From Chionis minor (Eukaryota > Chordata > Aves > Charadriiformes > Chionididae): a stretch of 64,000 nt of DNA. Of this stretch, positions 51,266 through 63,800 are shown one piece after another. The stretch covers positions 1-64,000 of the forward strand of contig VZSF01000894.1 in assembly GCA_013398295.1 (NCBI GenBank). The letters are read 5' to 3'. The notes below the pieces were generated by a model that searched no databases, was not told the DNA's origin, and saw only the letters and a program-made list of their open reading frames with translations. A program made the position numbers and the translations under genes. How positions within the stretch are numbered: the stretch's first letter is position 1; each line of letters begins with the position of its first letter.

Positions 51266-51292
51266 TACACACACACACCCCCCACGCACACA
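51266..51292. repeat. Short imperfect CA repeat
   Basis: A run of alternating A and C interrupted by CCCCCC and CGC. A minor microsatellite. Confidence 0.7.
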
Positions 51293-52596
51293 GAAAATCC
51301 AACTTTTCCTACAATCGCTGAGCTTCCAGCAAGTGAACACACTGCCTTTTTTGCCATCCTTGCTAAGGAGGGACAACACAGCAAGATGGTTCTACATAGT
51401 GAGAATGTTTCAAGAGCCCTAGGCAGAAAGATATGCAGAAAGCAACCGTCTGAGGTTACAGAAGTATGGTCCCAGTCCCCACCCAAACAGGCTCCCCGTG
51501 GGATTCAGTGAGAGCTAACACTGAGGAATCCTGGCAAGAGTTTTACCTTAATGAGAGAGGTCACAGGTCTCTGGTTAATCAAAAGAAGCCATTAGGAAAA
51601 TGGGAGGAAAGCACATTCAATTCAAGTAAAAATCCTTCCAAAATAATTGATATTCAAAGTGTGTTTGTATTACTCGAAGAACTTTAGTTTTCTACCACTT
51701 AAGGCTTTCCTTATTAAAAGCCTCGATTTCACATCATAAAGCTTTCAGGGCTTTTCTACTAGGAAATTAGTCTAATTTCATTAGTTCTTGACTATATTCC
51801 AATTCCAAGCAAAAGTAATGCATTATCAGGAAACAGATATCCTTAAAATCAATTTTTTGGTGTTATTCTATTAAGAAAGCAGCTAGCACAATCAGAAGTG
51901 TCTAGCACAATTGATTTACCTGTGTCTCTCTGGTGAAAAATATCTTTCTGTAGCTTTCTGAGCTACAGGGACATTGTCCCTCACTCCACTCATTCTCTGA
52001 AAATAAATCTCCAGCAAGCAATTTTGCTTTGTAGAAGTCATGGTAACATCAGGATGTCTCCCCATACAAAAAGATTACTGCCTGGTTACCTAAGTTCAGG
52101 ACTGTGTAAATCTTTCACGTGTCAAGACAGGTGTTGGCCATTTTTTTATCCCTTTTCAGCTGAGAAAGCAAAAAATCTGAGGAATTGAGATAAGATTTTA
52201 GCAGTCCTCAAGCCACAGAGAATCAGAAAATTTATGCATTTGACGCGTCATCCTTTTGACAGACCAGCTCAAAACAATGCTACTGAACATTGTCAATACA
52301 ACTGTCCATTTATTTATGGGTCTTTTCATAGAAAGATGTCCAGTGTTTAATAGCTTTGTAAAGGGAAGGGGCATAAAGTTACCAAACAAAGTTATAAAGT
52401 CCTCAGATAAACCTTCTAAACGTACGAGGCCCGATTTTCTTCTCCTCTATCTGTGACTCATGGGGAATTAAATGCATTTCTGGGTTTACCGTTGACAGAA
52501 GAAGATCAGAGCTGACTTCTCCCAGCAACTTTTGACTTGGCTGCGACATATTAAATCTAGGAGTCCTAAAACAAGCTACCTGACAAGGAGGAGAAG

Positions 52597-52613
52597 AAAA
52601 AAAAAAAAAAAAA
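52597..52613. repeat. A17 homopolymer
   Basis: Seventeen A on the plus strand after GGAGGAGAAG. On the minus strand it is T17 just inside the presumed start of RAMP3 intron 1. Confidence 0.85.
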
Positions 52614-52881
52614 GGGTTTCTAGCAGTAGTTACTCATATTAAGTGCACTATGCGAAGGGTATCTGCACTTTTACAGCTGCCTGTTTGTAACTCAGCCGCT
52701 CCAACGGGAATAATCAACCCCTCGCCTGCAGCAGCAGCAAACCTTTCCCCAGCGGCCAAACCTGCATGCCCAGAACCCGATTTGGGAGCCCGACTAACGC
52801 TAGGAGTCGGTGAGATGGTTGTTGCCGGGGGTTGAGGGGGGGTGGGGAGGGGTGTGCTGAGCGCCCCGCGCCACCTTTCGG

Positions 52882-53335
52882 NNNNNNNNNNNNNNNNNNN
52901 NNNNNNNNNNNNNNNNNNNNNNNNNNNNNNNNNNNNNNNNNNNNNNNNNNNNNNNNNNNNNNNNNNNNNNNNNNNNNNNNNNNNNNNNNNNNNNNNNNNN
53001 NNNNNNNNNNNNNNNNNNNNNNNNNNNNNNNNNNNNNNNNNNNNNNNNNNNNNNNNNNNNNNNNNNNNNNNNNNNNNNNNNNNNNNNNNNNNNNNNNNNN
53101 NNNNNNNNNNNNNNNNNNNNNNNNNNNNNNNNNNNNNNNNNNNNNNNNNNNNNNNNNNNNNNNNNNNNNNNNNNNNNNNNNNNNNNNNNNNNNNNNNNNN
53201 NNNNNNNNNNNNNNNNNNNNNNNNNNNNNNNNNNNNNNNNNNNNNNNNNNNNNNNNNNNNNNNNNNNNNNNNNNNNNNNNNNNNNNNNNNNNNNNNNNNN
53301 NNNNNNNNNNNNNNNNNNNNNNNNNNNNNNNNNNN
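52882..53335. other. Assembly gap, 454 N
   Basis: An unbroken run of N in the middle of the CpG island. Short-read assemblies often fail in such GC-rich promoters. A first exon with about 60 coding bases plus a 5' UTR would fit here. The long open frames that appear to cross the gap are artefacts of translating N. Confidence 0.98.
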
Positions 53336-53476
53336 GGCGGGGGGGAGGTGTGCACGTCTGAGCGTGGACCCGCCAAGGGCCGGAGCGGGAGGGACGGGGC
53401 GGAAGGTGATGGGGGGCCGGAGCGCCTCTCCGGGGGGGAAAGGCTGGGAGAGCCGGGCGCCTTCAGAGATGGCTGC

Positions 53477-53488
53477 GGGGGGGGGGGG
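53477..53488. repeat. G12 homopolymer
   Basis: Twelve G on the plus strand at the outer edge of the CpG island, just before the CR1 copy. It may contribute to the assembly difficulty. Confidence 0.85.
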
Positions 53489-53496
53489 TCTCATCA

Positions 53497-53830
53497 GTGC
53501 CTAGAGATGCCTAAAGGGCGGGTGTCGGGAGGGTGGGGACAGTCTTTTCGGTGGTGCCCACTGACCAGCAGGACAAGGGGCAACGGGCACCAGCGGGAAC
53601 ACAGGAAATCCCATCTCAACGTGAGGAGGAACTTCTTCACTGCAAGGGTGGCAGAGCCATGGAACAGGCTGCCCAGGGAGGTGGTGGAGTCTCTGACTCT
53701 GGAGACATTCCAAACCCACCTGGACACCACCCTGTGCAACCTGCTGTAGGTGGACCTGCTCTGGCAGGGGGTGTTGGACCAGATGATCTCCAGAGGTCCC
53801 TTCCAACCCCTAACATTCTGTGGTCCTGTG
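53497..53830 (+). mobile_element. CR1 LINE 3' end with ORF2 C-terminus
   Basis: This is a 5'-truncated CR1 copy on the plus strand. It carries the final part of ORF2, readable as RKSHLNVRRNFFTARVAE, then WNRLPREVVESLTLETF and a stop at about 53747-53749. The 3' UTR follows with GATGATCTCCAGAGGTCCCTT and CCAACCCCTAACATTCTGTG, ending in two octamer-like units near 53830. The frame is open for about 65 codons but encodes only the very end of the protein, downstream of the reverse transcriptase, so it is inactive. It lies directly against the CpG island and in the opposite sense to RAMP3. Confidence 0.93.
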
Positions 53831-56743
53831 AAGGACCCACAGAGAAGGTTCTGGTCCCACATGTCCAAGAGGTTCAGGGACCCCTCGTCCCTTACCCCTG
53901 GGAGCTTCCCCTCTCCTGCCACAACGCCCTGGCAGCAGGGGAGAAGGTGTGAGGGGCTGGAGGGCCACCCGCGTTAGCCCACCTGCAGCACTTCCAGTTT
54001 GGCTTGCACAGCGCCAACCATACTGGCACGCTCGATGTCTAGAGCCGAAGAGGGGCAGCGAGCTAGCCTAACCCCACACAGCCGCACGGCAGAGCAGCCA
54101 GCAGCTCTAGGAAAATGCTTAATGTATTTTTATGTTGCTGTTTCATCTCCGCGTGGCTCCGTTCAGAGAATGGTACAGCTCCTCATTTTCATCAATATTT
54201 AAAGGCTGCATTCCTGGAGCTCTCTCTCTAGGAAATTAGCATCTCCAGCAAGAAACAGCAGGCTGGGGAGCTGCTAAAGAAGCCTTTTCTTAGCTAAAAA
54301 CAATAGTACTGCTCAGTAATGACGAGCCAGAGTGTGTTTCTAGGTACGTGGACACTCCACCTCAGTAACTGCCTTTCAGTAGAACAGTAAATCACCACCA
54401 TTGTTTAAGGTGAAATGTATCATAAAACTTTAAATTCCAAAAAGATTTTTGTGCCATACACGGGAACAAAGGGTACTTCATGTGTTGGTCGGGTTGTTCG
54501 CATTGACTTCATGCAGTTGCATAGCACGTGTTTCGAACACTTTTGGAGAGCAGGACCCCAATATGGTAGCAGAATTACGCACTACGCTTGCCTCCGGAAG
54601 CAAACCACTCAGTACACAAACTCTGATTTATGCCGCTATCTAGGCTGAAGGAAATGGAAAACTCGGGAAACCACAGGGAAAGCTGGGAATCCACAGCGTT
54701 GAAATAGCTTAGCAGACAGTTATGTGCATCGGTTATAACGAACCTCCTATCACTTGTGTGCCACTTTTTCCTCTTAGCTGAAAGGAAATCTTGCAAAATA
54801 CCATAAACCATAAATAATCCATAGCTCAGGGAGGTTGTCCTTCGGCGGAGGGGCTGCCACTTCTGCTTTGTAAGGAGCGTTTGCAAGCTGCCCCTGCCAG
54901 AAGGACCCACAGTGAAGTGACAAGCGTGAAGGCCCGTATGCTGCAGACTTACTAGAGCATCCCTCCTAACAGCAAGATCCTTATTTCCCTCATAAAAATC
55001 TCTCACTGGCAGTATCTGAAGTTACAATTAGTATTTTCAAGAATTTGGCTGCATCTTCAGGAGGGTTAAGATGTGTTGTGCTTTATATGCAATATTATAC
55101 ATTAAACAATACACAGTGTATTACACAATATACGCTATACGGGCAACATTTTTTTGTTGCATAGGATATTTGCTTTCTTCACCTGTTTCGGATGAGAAGC
55201 TGACAAATTTTACAAGTGAATGTTACCGCTTCCAACCATCAAGGTTCAGCAAGCACTTCCCATTTTATGATTGCAGCAGGTATTTTGAAGGCCCAAATAA
55301 TATCTTTGAGGTAGAACAACAGCGAAAATTTATAGGTAAATGCACTAATCTAGAGTGTTGTATTGAATCGCAAGCCAAATATGCTAGGTGATATCTTCAG
55401 CAATGTGATCTAAAATTAGTAAGTCTGGTTCACAGGTGTATCTCAACAAAACTGTCACAGCGTTAGAACCATCAGCAGCATGGTTCAAACTTTGGCTGTT
55501 TGAAGGTTGTCATTAAGACTGCCTCTCCCCTTCTGTCACAGTAATGCCACAAATTTACTTCAGAAAGGCTGTGAACCTTTTTATTCTGCAAATCTGCCTT
55601 AGTAGCGTGAAGACTCTACACCAGCAGTAGAAATCCGATTCACTTTCAAATAAAAAGTGCTGTAAATGCCCTGTGCTGTGCAAAGCTCTGCATCCCATCC
55701 CCGACAACATGCAGTAACGACAACCTTGAAACCATACTCTGTTGTAATTTCCAAACGTACAGCCTCCAGAGAGCACACTAACCCCTTTCAGGTACCCTGC
55801 AGACAGTGCTGCAATCACGTTACTTCAGGCATTGCTTTAGAATACTTAAATCTGCTAATAAGCTAGTGACTGGAGAAAAAAAAAAAGATAGCAATAGACA
55901 GGTAGGTAGTTGTTTCAGTATGGAAAGTTCCCAAGGAGTCTGAGATGAGAGGAGATGGAAGGAGTCAAGCCATCCAGGACAGGTATTATCAGGAGTGCTA
56001 GAGAGTTCAGGGCAGTGTGAGATAAGGTAATAAACTCTCCTGCTCCAGATGTTAAACTGATCCAACAGAAACTAAAAAATTAAATTAAAAAGAATATTAA
56101 ATTATAAAGAAGCCGAAGACATTACACTATGGAAAGGAGCATTGTCTTTCCTTGTTGCCTCAACTATTGGCCCAAATAAAGTGGCCACTTGCCCCCGTGG
56201 GGAGACCTTGCCCAGTGTTGGATGGAACGTTTTCTTCTCCTCTTCACAGCAATTTTGTATAAAAGATACATGAAGACTCTATGACCACATTTTAATGTTA
56301 TTGCTTGCTGGAGTGAGGTTTGAAAAAGTAGGTTCAGCTCCTCTGTGGTTTTAAACTAAAGTAGGTCATCTTTCCCATTCAGTGCTCCTAGGAGCATGCC
56401 TTTCCTGCTCCAGAAATTTAAAAAAACTAAAAGGCATCTGCAGGTCATTAAAATAATTTCCCCTTTTATATTCTGCTTGTGTAATTCCACACAAATCTTT
56501 TCTCCTGTCTTTTTACCATCCATATAGGAAATGTACGGACATGCTAAAAAATACATCGTTAAAAAAATGGCTTCTTCCTCTGACTCAAAGGCCACACTGT
56601 GGTATATCGACTGCACGTAAAAGTCAATTTGATTTTAAGTCAGTCAAATTTGATGACCTGAAACTCTTTATGCCTGTACTACCTGAATCAAAAGGGGAGG
56701 AAAAAAAGGACAATTCTTTTATGTATAGATCTTCATTTTCTTA

Positions 56744-56767
56744 CATAAGAGCAGACATGCTCTTATG
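56744..56767. repeat. Perfect 10-bp stem, 4-base loop inverted repeat
   Basis: CATAAGAGCA pairs with TGCTCTTATG around the loop GACA. The stem is perfect. The motif GCAGACATG recurs immediately afterwards. It is too short for a microRNA precursor, and nothing else identifies it. Confidence 0.7.
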
Positions 56768-59700
56768 CAGACATGGATTAGGGGAGCACACAAATATTTT
56801 GTCAGCCTTCTAAAACTGCATTTTTTAAGCCACGTGTGAATGTGCTGTGTGATCTCAGCAGGGTTCCCATGATCACAGCAGTGCATCTAAGCAGTGTATA
56901 CCCGTTTCACGCTGCACTGGATTTCAGAGGTGCCGAGCTGTTCAGCACCTCCAAGACCATTTTGTTGGGCATACCAAGCGAGGACATGGCAGCCTCTCCA
57001 CTGGCACAACATGTGGGCTTTCTTTGAAGGAACCAGAAGATCCAATTACACTGTTTCCGTACTAGTTTCTAGGATGGAAAACTTGATAAGGGACGTGAGC
57101 ACGCATCTGCCAGAGCTGGGATGTCTCACTGATACCCATCTGCTTTTCTCTTATCAAAAGGAGCATCCCGAGGCTGCTGGTGGCTGCATGTCATACACGT
57201 CGTGATCTCTTCCTGTTGCGCATGGCTATTCTTCTTTTTGCACATCAGGCAGAAGCTTTAGCGTAGCAGAAAGTCTTTGTAATTTGGCCGAGGCATGGGA
57301 AACAAATCATGCCTTTGGTTTTAATGTAAACATTAGCAAAATGCGCACAACGCTCTATTCCTTCTAGACTAAATAAAGCCAACATTAATTTATGGGTTTT
57401 TAAACACTTCACTGTCAGTTATGTTCTAGAGGCCTTGAATTTTTACTCAGAAAATGCATTTATTTTTTCATGACAGGCTGTCTGAGCAGCTTGGGAAGAA
57501 CCAGCAAGGGAATATGTAGACTGTCTCCATACATGGTTGTGCCTCTGAGAAATAACTCAGCCTGGAAAATCAGGCAGAAAGGTACAAGAAGAGAGAGGGA
57601 AAAACACACACATATATTTTTCTTTTCAGAAATAATAATACATTTATGATTTCTCTTGGTATAAAATCTTACAGAGGTGGAGTCTGAAATCTTACAGGAC
57701 TGAATCATCAGCACTCTTGCAGACATTTGAGGGAATATTCAAAGATCATTTTATAAGCCTTGATATACAGCTGACTTTGCAGAGATTGGTGAAGCAGCAC
57801 ACGGTACCACCATAAACCTATCCACAACAGAAAGCAGCAAAGTCTATTCGAGTTCAGCCTGTGCCCAGGATTTCTGACTCCACACACGGACTTTGATCAG
57901 TGCAATTATGAACCAGCCAGCATCTCCTTAGCATGAAAACAGACTAATTGTCCTTCTTAGGTGTATGAAGGACTGGCTTTAGGGCTGAGCAAGATAGATC
58001 CTAGGATGCTTCTTAGGAAGGAAAATCCATAAATTTCCATTCCATGGAAAAATGCAGCACTATATAAAATGGAAAATATTGGCACAGTAAATAAAAAGTT
58101 ATTTGGAGGCACAAAATGAGTGCAATACATAACACGTCTAATTTTCCCCAGTCCTAATTCCTACTCTAGTTCTGCTTCTAAAGTAAAACAGAAAATTCAA
58201 AAAAAAAAATGGTTTCATCAAGGCTGAGTTCAACTTGCTATTACATTCACACTGTTAGATTTCCAACATAATAAATCATCCTATTTTAATCTTGTCATCT
58301 TTACAGCCCCAAGGCAAACCCAGTTCATGCACAAATCACTTTAACCTCTTTCCACAGGCACATCTCACAGTGTTTGCTACAAATTGCATAACATGTCAGC
58401 ACAAAGATTGCCTCATGGAGTTTTCCTTGTCCGGTTTCCCTTGCAGTGCAGTGGTGCGGAGCTCCAGCTTCCCTTACTTGAGGACAAGACCCAGAGAGCT
58501 TACCCAGTGTCATATATTCGCTACACCAGTACTGCCTTCCTTTCCCCTTATTGAGAAGCGATGCACAGTAAATACTTTTGCTTCTTAATCGGAAATTCGG
58601 ATAAAATTCATTGGCAGTGTGTCTAAAGCACATGGGTGACCATCACTGCCATAGAAAAGAGGGAAAGGAGGACAGAAAGATGACGTGTCACATCATTGCC
58701 CGTGTTTTCCATGGCTGCCAAAGACCTATCCAGGGTTCTCAAACATATCCATTCGTGAGGGTTTTTTCACCCTTTGAGCACATGCTTTCATAAGCTTTGG
58801 GATTCCCTCCAAATGACTTCAATAAAGCAGAGCAATTATTTCCCTCACATAGCAATGATACTACTGTTTGCATTTATGAGTGCATCAATTAAAGGTTTAA
58901 GTGAGTTTATTGCACTTAGAGCAAAGACAGCATCTGCTCGGGTTCTGCTGACCCCAAACGACAGAGTGTAGCGCAGTGTGCCAAGTGACCATAACCCTCA
59001 TTTGAGAAAATGACGTGTCTCAAACATCTGGAGCGGCACAAAAATAAGAACAGGACATGGGTGGGAACAGTGACTTGAAGTACTTGCTATCTTCACTCTA
59101 GATCAAACAGCAGCGTATGCTGCTGAAATGGCTGTGCTCAATCTCCGATTCACTGAGAATTATCCTGCATTTTAAGAAAATTGCAGCTATTATTGAGAAA
59201 AGTAAAGTCTGTGTTTATGGATTAGTTAACATGAAATAATATCTATCCTTGAATAAAAATATAAAATATAGAACAAAGCAAAGGAGATTCTCTTTTCAAA
59301 TGTTTACTGTTTATGAAGGTGTTACTCTTCACACAGAGTATCTAGCCCTTCATATTTAACTGATTTGCTGTAAAAATCCCTCACTGTTTTTAACTTTAGT
59401 AGTACAACGCTACTGCATCTCATGGAATTATTAGTGTAATCTTACACATGATCTCTTCTTACCATCGCTCCTTTTTGCTTTCAACTTAGAAAAGATGAGA
59501 AAAAACAAAAATGAGGTAGCAATAGTCCCCGTAACAAGTTAAATTTACCAGACATTAAATTGTTCCATGGCAAGGAAGAGAACGACTAATATAGATGAGG
59601 ATGAATACTGTAAATAACTTAGATAAACTGAGATAGGCAGCTATTTTGTTGGTAGATACAGATGTCAAATATTCCAAAGGCGAGCTATCTTTACCGTTGT

Positions 59701-60743
59701 CTCCTGAGATTTCTAAATCAGAGGAAGGATGTGAGTTAAGTGGATGACAGGCGCAGCAGGTGGTGTTCCACTGGCACGCATGCACACTCACCATCTCCAT
59801 CTACTATATCAGCTGGTTGATTAATTAGTTGCAGCTCAATGATTTCAGGTGGAATTTACTGCTTGTTGTTGGCGAGGTTAACAGGAATACTTGAAGCAAA
59901 GCCCAGTACAGTGCTGTACTAGGGAAAGCGAGAGGTATCAGAAATCTCCACCAGCCAAAAAGCCAAACCAAGATTTAAACTTCGTAATAAAGTCAAGCAG
60001 TGTTGAACACACACAAGGAGGCTGTTTTCACTGGTGTTGCAAGTGTGTTGTTTGCCTCAATCATCCCTCAGAGGTTCAAATAAATGGGAGTCTCAAATCA
60101 ACCCCAAACAGAATAACCCAAAACAAAAATATAATTATACTTCTCCAAAAGTGTTTAAAGCACACGTCAGGGTGACAAAAAAAGCATAAATATTTAACCA
60201 AAACCATATACATGTGCACACCATAAATTAGGTAACTACTTTTAAAAGACAATATTACCTCCAAATATTTTTAATTTGCTCTGTCTTCTGCACATGTTCC
60301 AACTGTTCTTCTACCAGAATAATCTCTATTTATTTTTTGCCTGCTCCTCAGAACACTGCTATTCTAATTCTGAATAAAATACATGTCTACAATTGAGCTT
60401 ATGAAGAAAGCTGTTTTCACGGGTTGAGACAGCAATTCCATCTCTTAAAGGAATACATTTCTTTTAACAGATTTCTCGTAACATTTTTTCCTAAGAAATT
60501 AATAAAAAGATCCAAAAGATCACAATTTCCTAACAACATTTCCTTCATGTGTTTGTTTTGCTAAGTATGAAATCAGTATTGTGGATAGCATTGTTACAGT
60601 TTGTGGGATGGGCTCAGAAAGCCCAAGAATGAGACTCAGCTGAACACTTCCATGGATTTACATTAAATCAGTCTGTGTAAGAGAGGGCACAGATGTTTAC
60701 TGCAATAATACCATATAGATTTACTTTTCTCAATTAATTCATT

Positions 60744-60802
60744 CTAGCTAATATTAACTATTTGATAGGTATTTCAGCTAGCAAATATTAACTGTTTGAT
60801 AG
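60744..60802. repeat. Diverged tandem duplication, about 31-bp period
   Basis: CTAGCTAATATTAACTATTTGATAG (60744-60768, sub-blocks GCTAATATTAACT and TTTGATAG) is repeated at 60775-60802 with CAGCTAGC in front and one base changed in the TATTTGATAG block. An old local duplication. Confidence 0.7.
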
Positions 60803-63800
60803 AAGGGCTTCCATTAATGGAAACTTCAAAAGACTGATCTTTCTTAACGGATTATAGAAAAATGTGCTGTCCAAACAGTAACTGAGAAGACTCAAGCAAA
60901 GCAGCATTAATATTATCTAGAGATCATATTAATGAATTTGCTTAATCCAAGAAACCCTTTGAAGTGAATTATCTTGACCAAACAAGAGAAAGTAATTATC
61001 GGCTCGGAGACGATATGGGTCATAACGGCTAGGAGGCCAAACTCTACCAGTGAGAGACACCCTGTGGTAACAGCCTAAAATGTCACTCTTGCAGTCAGTT
61101 TCCTGCAAAGAAACAGCAGAAGAATGAATGATTTCAAATGACTAAATAATAGATTATAAAGCCATCTCTTTTAATAATACATGTAAAAACAGCATGGAAA
61201 TCACCCCTGATGTAAAAGGGGCGATTTCTCTTTCCAAAATGCTGCTCGCAGATTTAGCTCATTTTTAAGCTCACAAATCAAAGCATTGATCTTTCTCCTG
61301 CCTTCCTCTCCCCCTGCCTGAGGTGTGACTGTCCATGCAGTTGGAGCTCTTGTTCTGGCTACTACATCCCCCGTTAATTCAGTTCACAATAACCATTTTT
61401 GTCATCAGTGCAGGTGCTCCCACCGGCTCATTACATTAACAAAATCCTACGGCTTAAATTTGCTTCTTCAAACTTCTTGTCTTCATTTACAAGATCCCTC
61501 AAAGCCCTCTCCTCCTCTGCCTTTTGCTGACACCTTTATATGCTTACATTACCCCTAGACCTCTATAATCCCCGCAAAAATAAAGGATATGAAGGAAAAC
61601 CAGGCTCGCCCAAACAACCCTTGTGAGCCACAAGGACTCACATCCACAGAGGTCACCGTGGCTCTAGTCACAGGTGGTACCATGGTGTGCCCAAGCTGCG
61701 TGATGAGGTCTCCTCACCTCCTCTGCCCTCTGCTCTACCCTGCTGCTCCCACCCCGGGTGAGCCCACGCAGCAGACGTGCCCCGAGAGGTGGCAGGTTAA
61801 GCTGGCCCCTCTCCGCAACGAGGAAAGCAGCCAGGCCCCAGCCAAATTGCTCAAAAGAAGTTCTGCCCTCAGCAGAGCCGAGAAGCCACCCTGTTACACC
61901 TCTGCACAGGTTCAGAGATGCCTTCAAAATGGCAGCATGGGGCAGTGCTGCTGGCCAGGTAGGTCATTTTCTCCAACACAGACAAAGGACAGTGAAGAAA
62001 ACGGGGTGCGTCATTCTTTGCACGGTTTCCTTATCATTCCCATGTGTGCTGGAAATAAACACCAATTGAGGGACTTCTCATTAAAGCATGCGTGGTGCCT
62101 GTAGCTCTGGGAAGGCAAGAGATAAGACTGGTTTATATTTTCTTCTGGATCTACCAGACCAGCTAAACATACAGCCTTTCTTTTGCCCTGTTTTATCAAA
62201 ACACACTTAGCATAAATAGTCTAATCCTATGGAGGTGGAGAATGAGAGGTTAAACTGGATTATTTTCACAGAAAAGGGTTCAGGGGCAAGTACACGTGCC
62301 GTAATACTGGCAGCTCCGATGGACTTAATCTCAAGCTTGGCTGAAACCAGGGTGACAGCAACTAAAATACACAGATGAAGTGAAAAATCCAGCACTTAAG
62401 GAGTCTGGAAAGATTATTTATTTCTCAAGGCATAAAGAAGTACATGAAAAATTTCTCTTATACATATATGTCTCATTTAAATTGTTCCATTAAATGAGTA
62501 TTTCTGAACATAAACAGCATGAAGGTAAGCTGTAGTTTAATAAAATCATCTGCAAAGCATACAATTGAGCAGCATGTTGCCTCTACTCTGCTGTCTTATG
62601 TTTTTCATGATAGTGCTCCCAGGCAAGACCATTAACACCATTGACTTAAAATCCTCTGACTCATTTCACTTAATAGCTTGGGATAAATGTCCATCACCTT
62701 CCAGAACTGCAATGGTAAAACCTCATGCATTATTCCACAGGCTACAACACCTTGAATATATTTTTTTTTACATTTCAGCTCCCTCTACTGTGCAAATATA
62801 TTTTTAAAAAGTAGCTTAGTGGTTTATTTAAAACAACATGGGAAAGAAAAGATTTAGACAAAAAACAATGTAAGAAAATACTAAAAGTAATTTTCTTGTT
62901 TTCCCTTGTGTGGAACAGCTGGGTTTTGAGCTCATTCTGTGCTGATATCCAGGAATAAAGCATCATATACCTAATCTTACATTACACTGAAGCACAACAT
63001 CTCAATACAGGAATTGGCCAAGCCTCACTACAGCCTCTGCATACCTTTTTAAAACCTCAGTCAGATGCACTGAACATCAGTATTTAAAGAACTTCATAAT
63101 GCAGTCATCACACAGTCATGAAGTGATGGAGCCCCCTCAATTTGCTTCAACATACATGTTGTATCTGTGAACAGCTGCCTCTATATACATCATCACAAAA
63201 TATCAAACCACTGCAGAAAATAAACAAAAAAAGGAATACATCTTTTACTAAGCATCAATGAAGCTTATAATTCTGCTTCATTAGGAGCAGGTTAGCTGAT
63301 ACTCAAAAGTAACAATAATGAAAAGCAAAACCAAGGTTGTCTTTCAGTCTGTAAAAACTCCTACAAAGAAAGAGTTCTAGCAAGTTAAACCAATGCATCC
63401 AACTTGGTCTTGGATCTCAGGAGCAAGAGAAACCTTCAGTCCAATTAAGAACATGATGGAAAAAGAAAAGGTAGTGGCTCAGTGCATGGTTTGCTACAGT
63501 ACACAGCAGAGGCATTAGCAGAAAAAGACCATTCCTCGTGGAAAGCATTTAAGCTAGAAATGATTGAGAAGAGAAAAAAAAATAATTACCACCATCTTTT
63601 TTTCGTTATGAATTCCCAGAGCAGACATGTGCCTTTAGATGTGCAAACAAATATTCTCAGTTCTAGAATTTAAAATACCTTAAAGTTGGGAACAAGGTGG
63701 AGATTTGTTCATCTTCCATCCGAAGTGACGTAATTCGTCTTTGCTCTGGATGGGCAATGGTGCTCCACTCACAGTCTTGTGATACTACGTTGCATAAAGT

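Larger units (their letters stand above)
32911..52690 (-). other. RAMP3: Presumed RAMP3 intron 1
   Basis: This is the region between exon 2 and the CpG island. It would be a single intron of about 20 kb if exon 1 lies in or beside the assembly gap; that is inference. I recognise one CR1 tail (44724), a purine tract (35551), an A/T-rich tract (43630), a short CA repeat (51266) and an A17 run (52597). The longest open frames (for example 49772-50260) have no splice signals or familiar sequence. A small signal-peptide-like exon elsewhere in this interval cannot be ruled out. Confidence 0.5.
52690..53530 (-). promoter_or_regulatory. RAMP3: CpG island, candidate RAMP3 promoter and exon 1
   Basis: CpG dinucleotides are frequent on both sides of the N run: by my count about 13 in the 190 bases before it and about 16 in the 185 bases after it. 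The rest of the window is CpG-poor. It contains GC-box-like GGGGCGG and GGGCGGG elements. It is the only CpG-island-like sequence upstream of exon 2 in this window, so I propose it as the RAMP3 promoter and first exon. It could instead serve another transcript. Strand is assigned only by this proposal. Confidence 0.55.

Noticed and set aside
52634..53749. Frames of 220-305 codons crossing the gap on both strands
   Set aside because: Most of their length is N. Only the last part of the plus-strand frame is real homology, to the CR1 ORF2 C-terminus.
54575..55006. Minus-strand frame of 143 codons considered as an upstream gene
   Set aside because: No familiar sequence, no CpG island or splice signals, and plus-strand frames overlap it.
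61589..62104. Plus-strand open frame of 171 codons, the longest without N or retroelement
   Set aside because: No recognisable domain, no splice context and a competing open frame on the other strand in a locally GC-richer patch. Chance frames of this size are expected in 64 kb.
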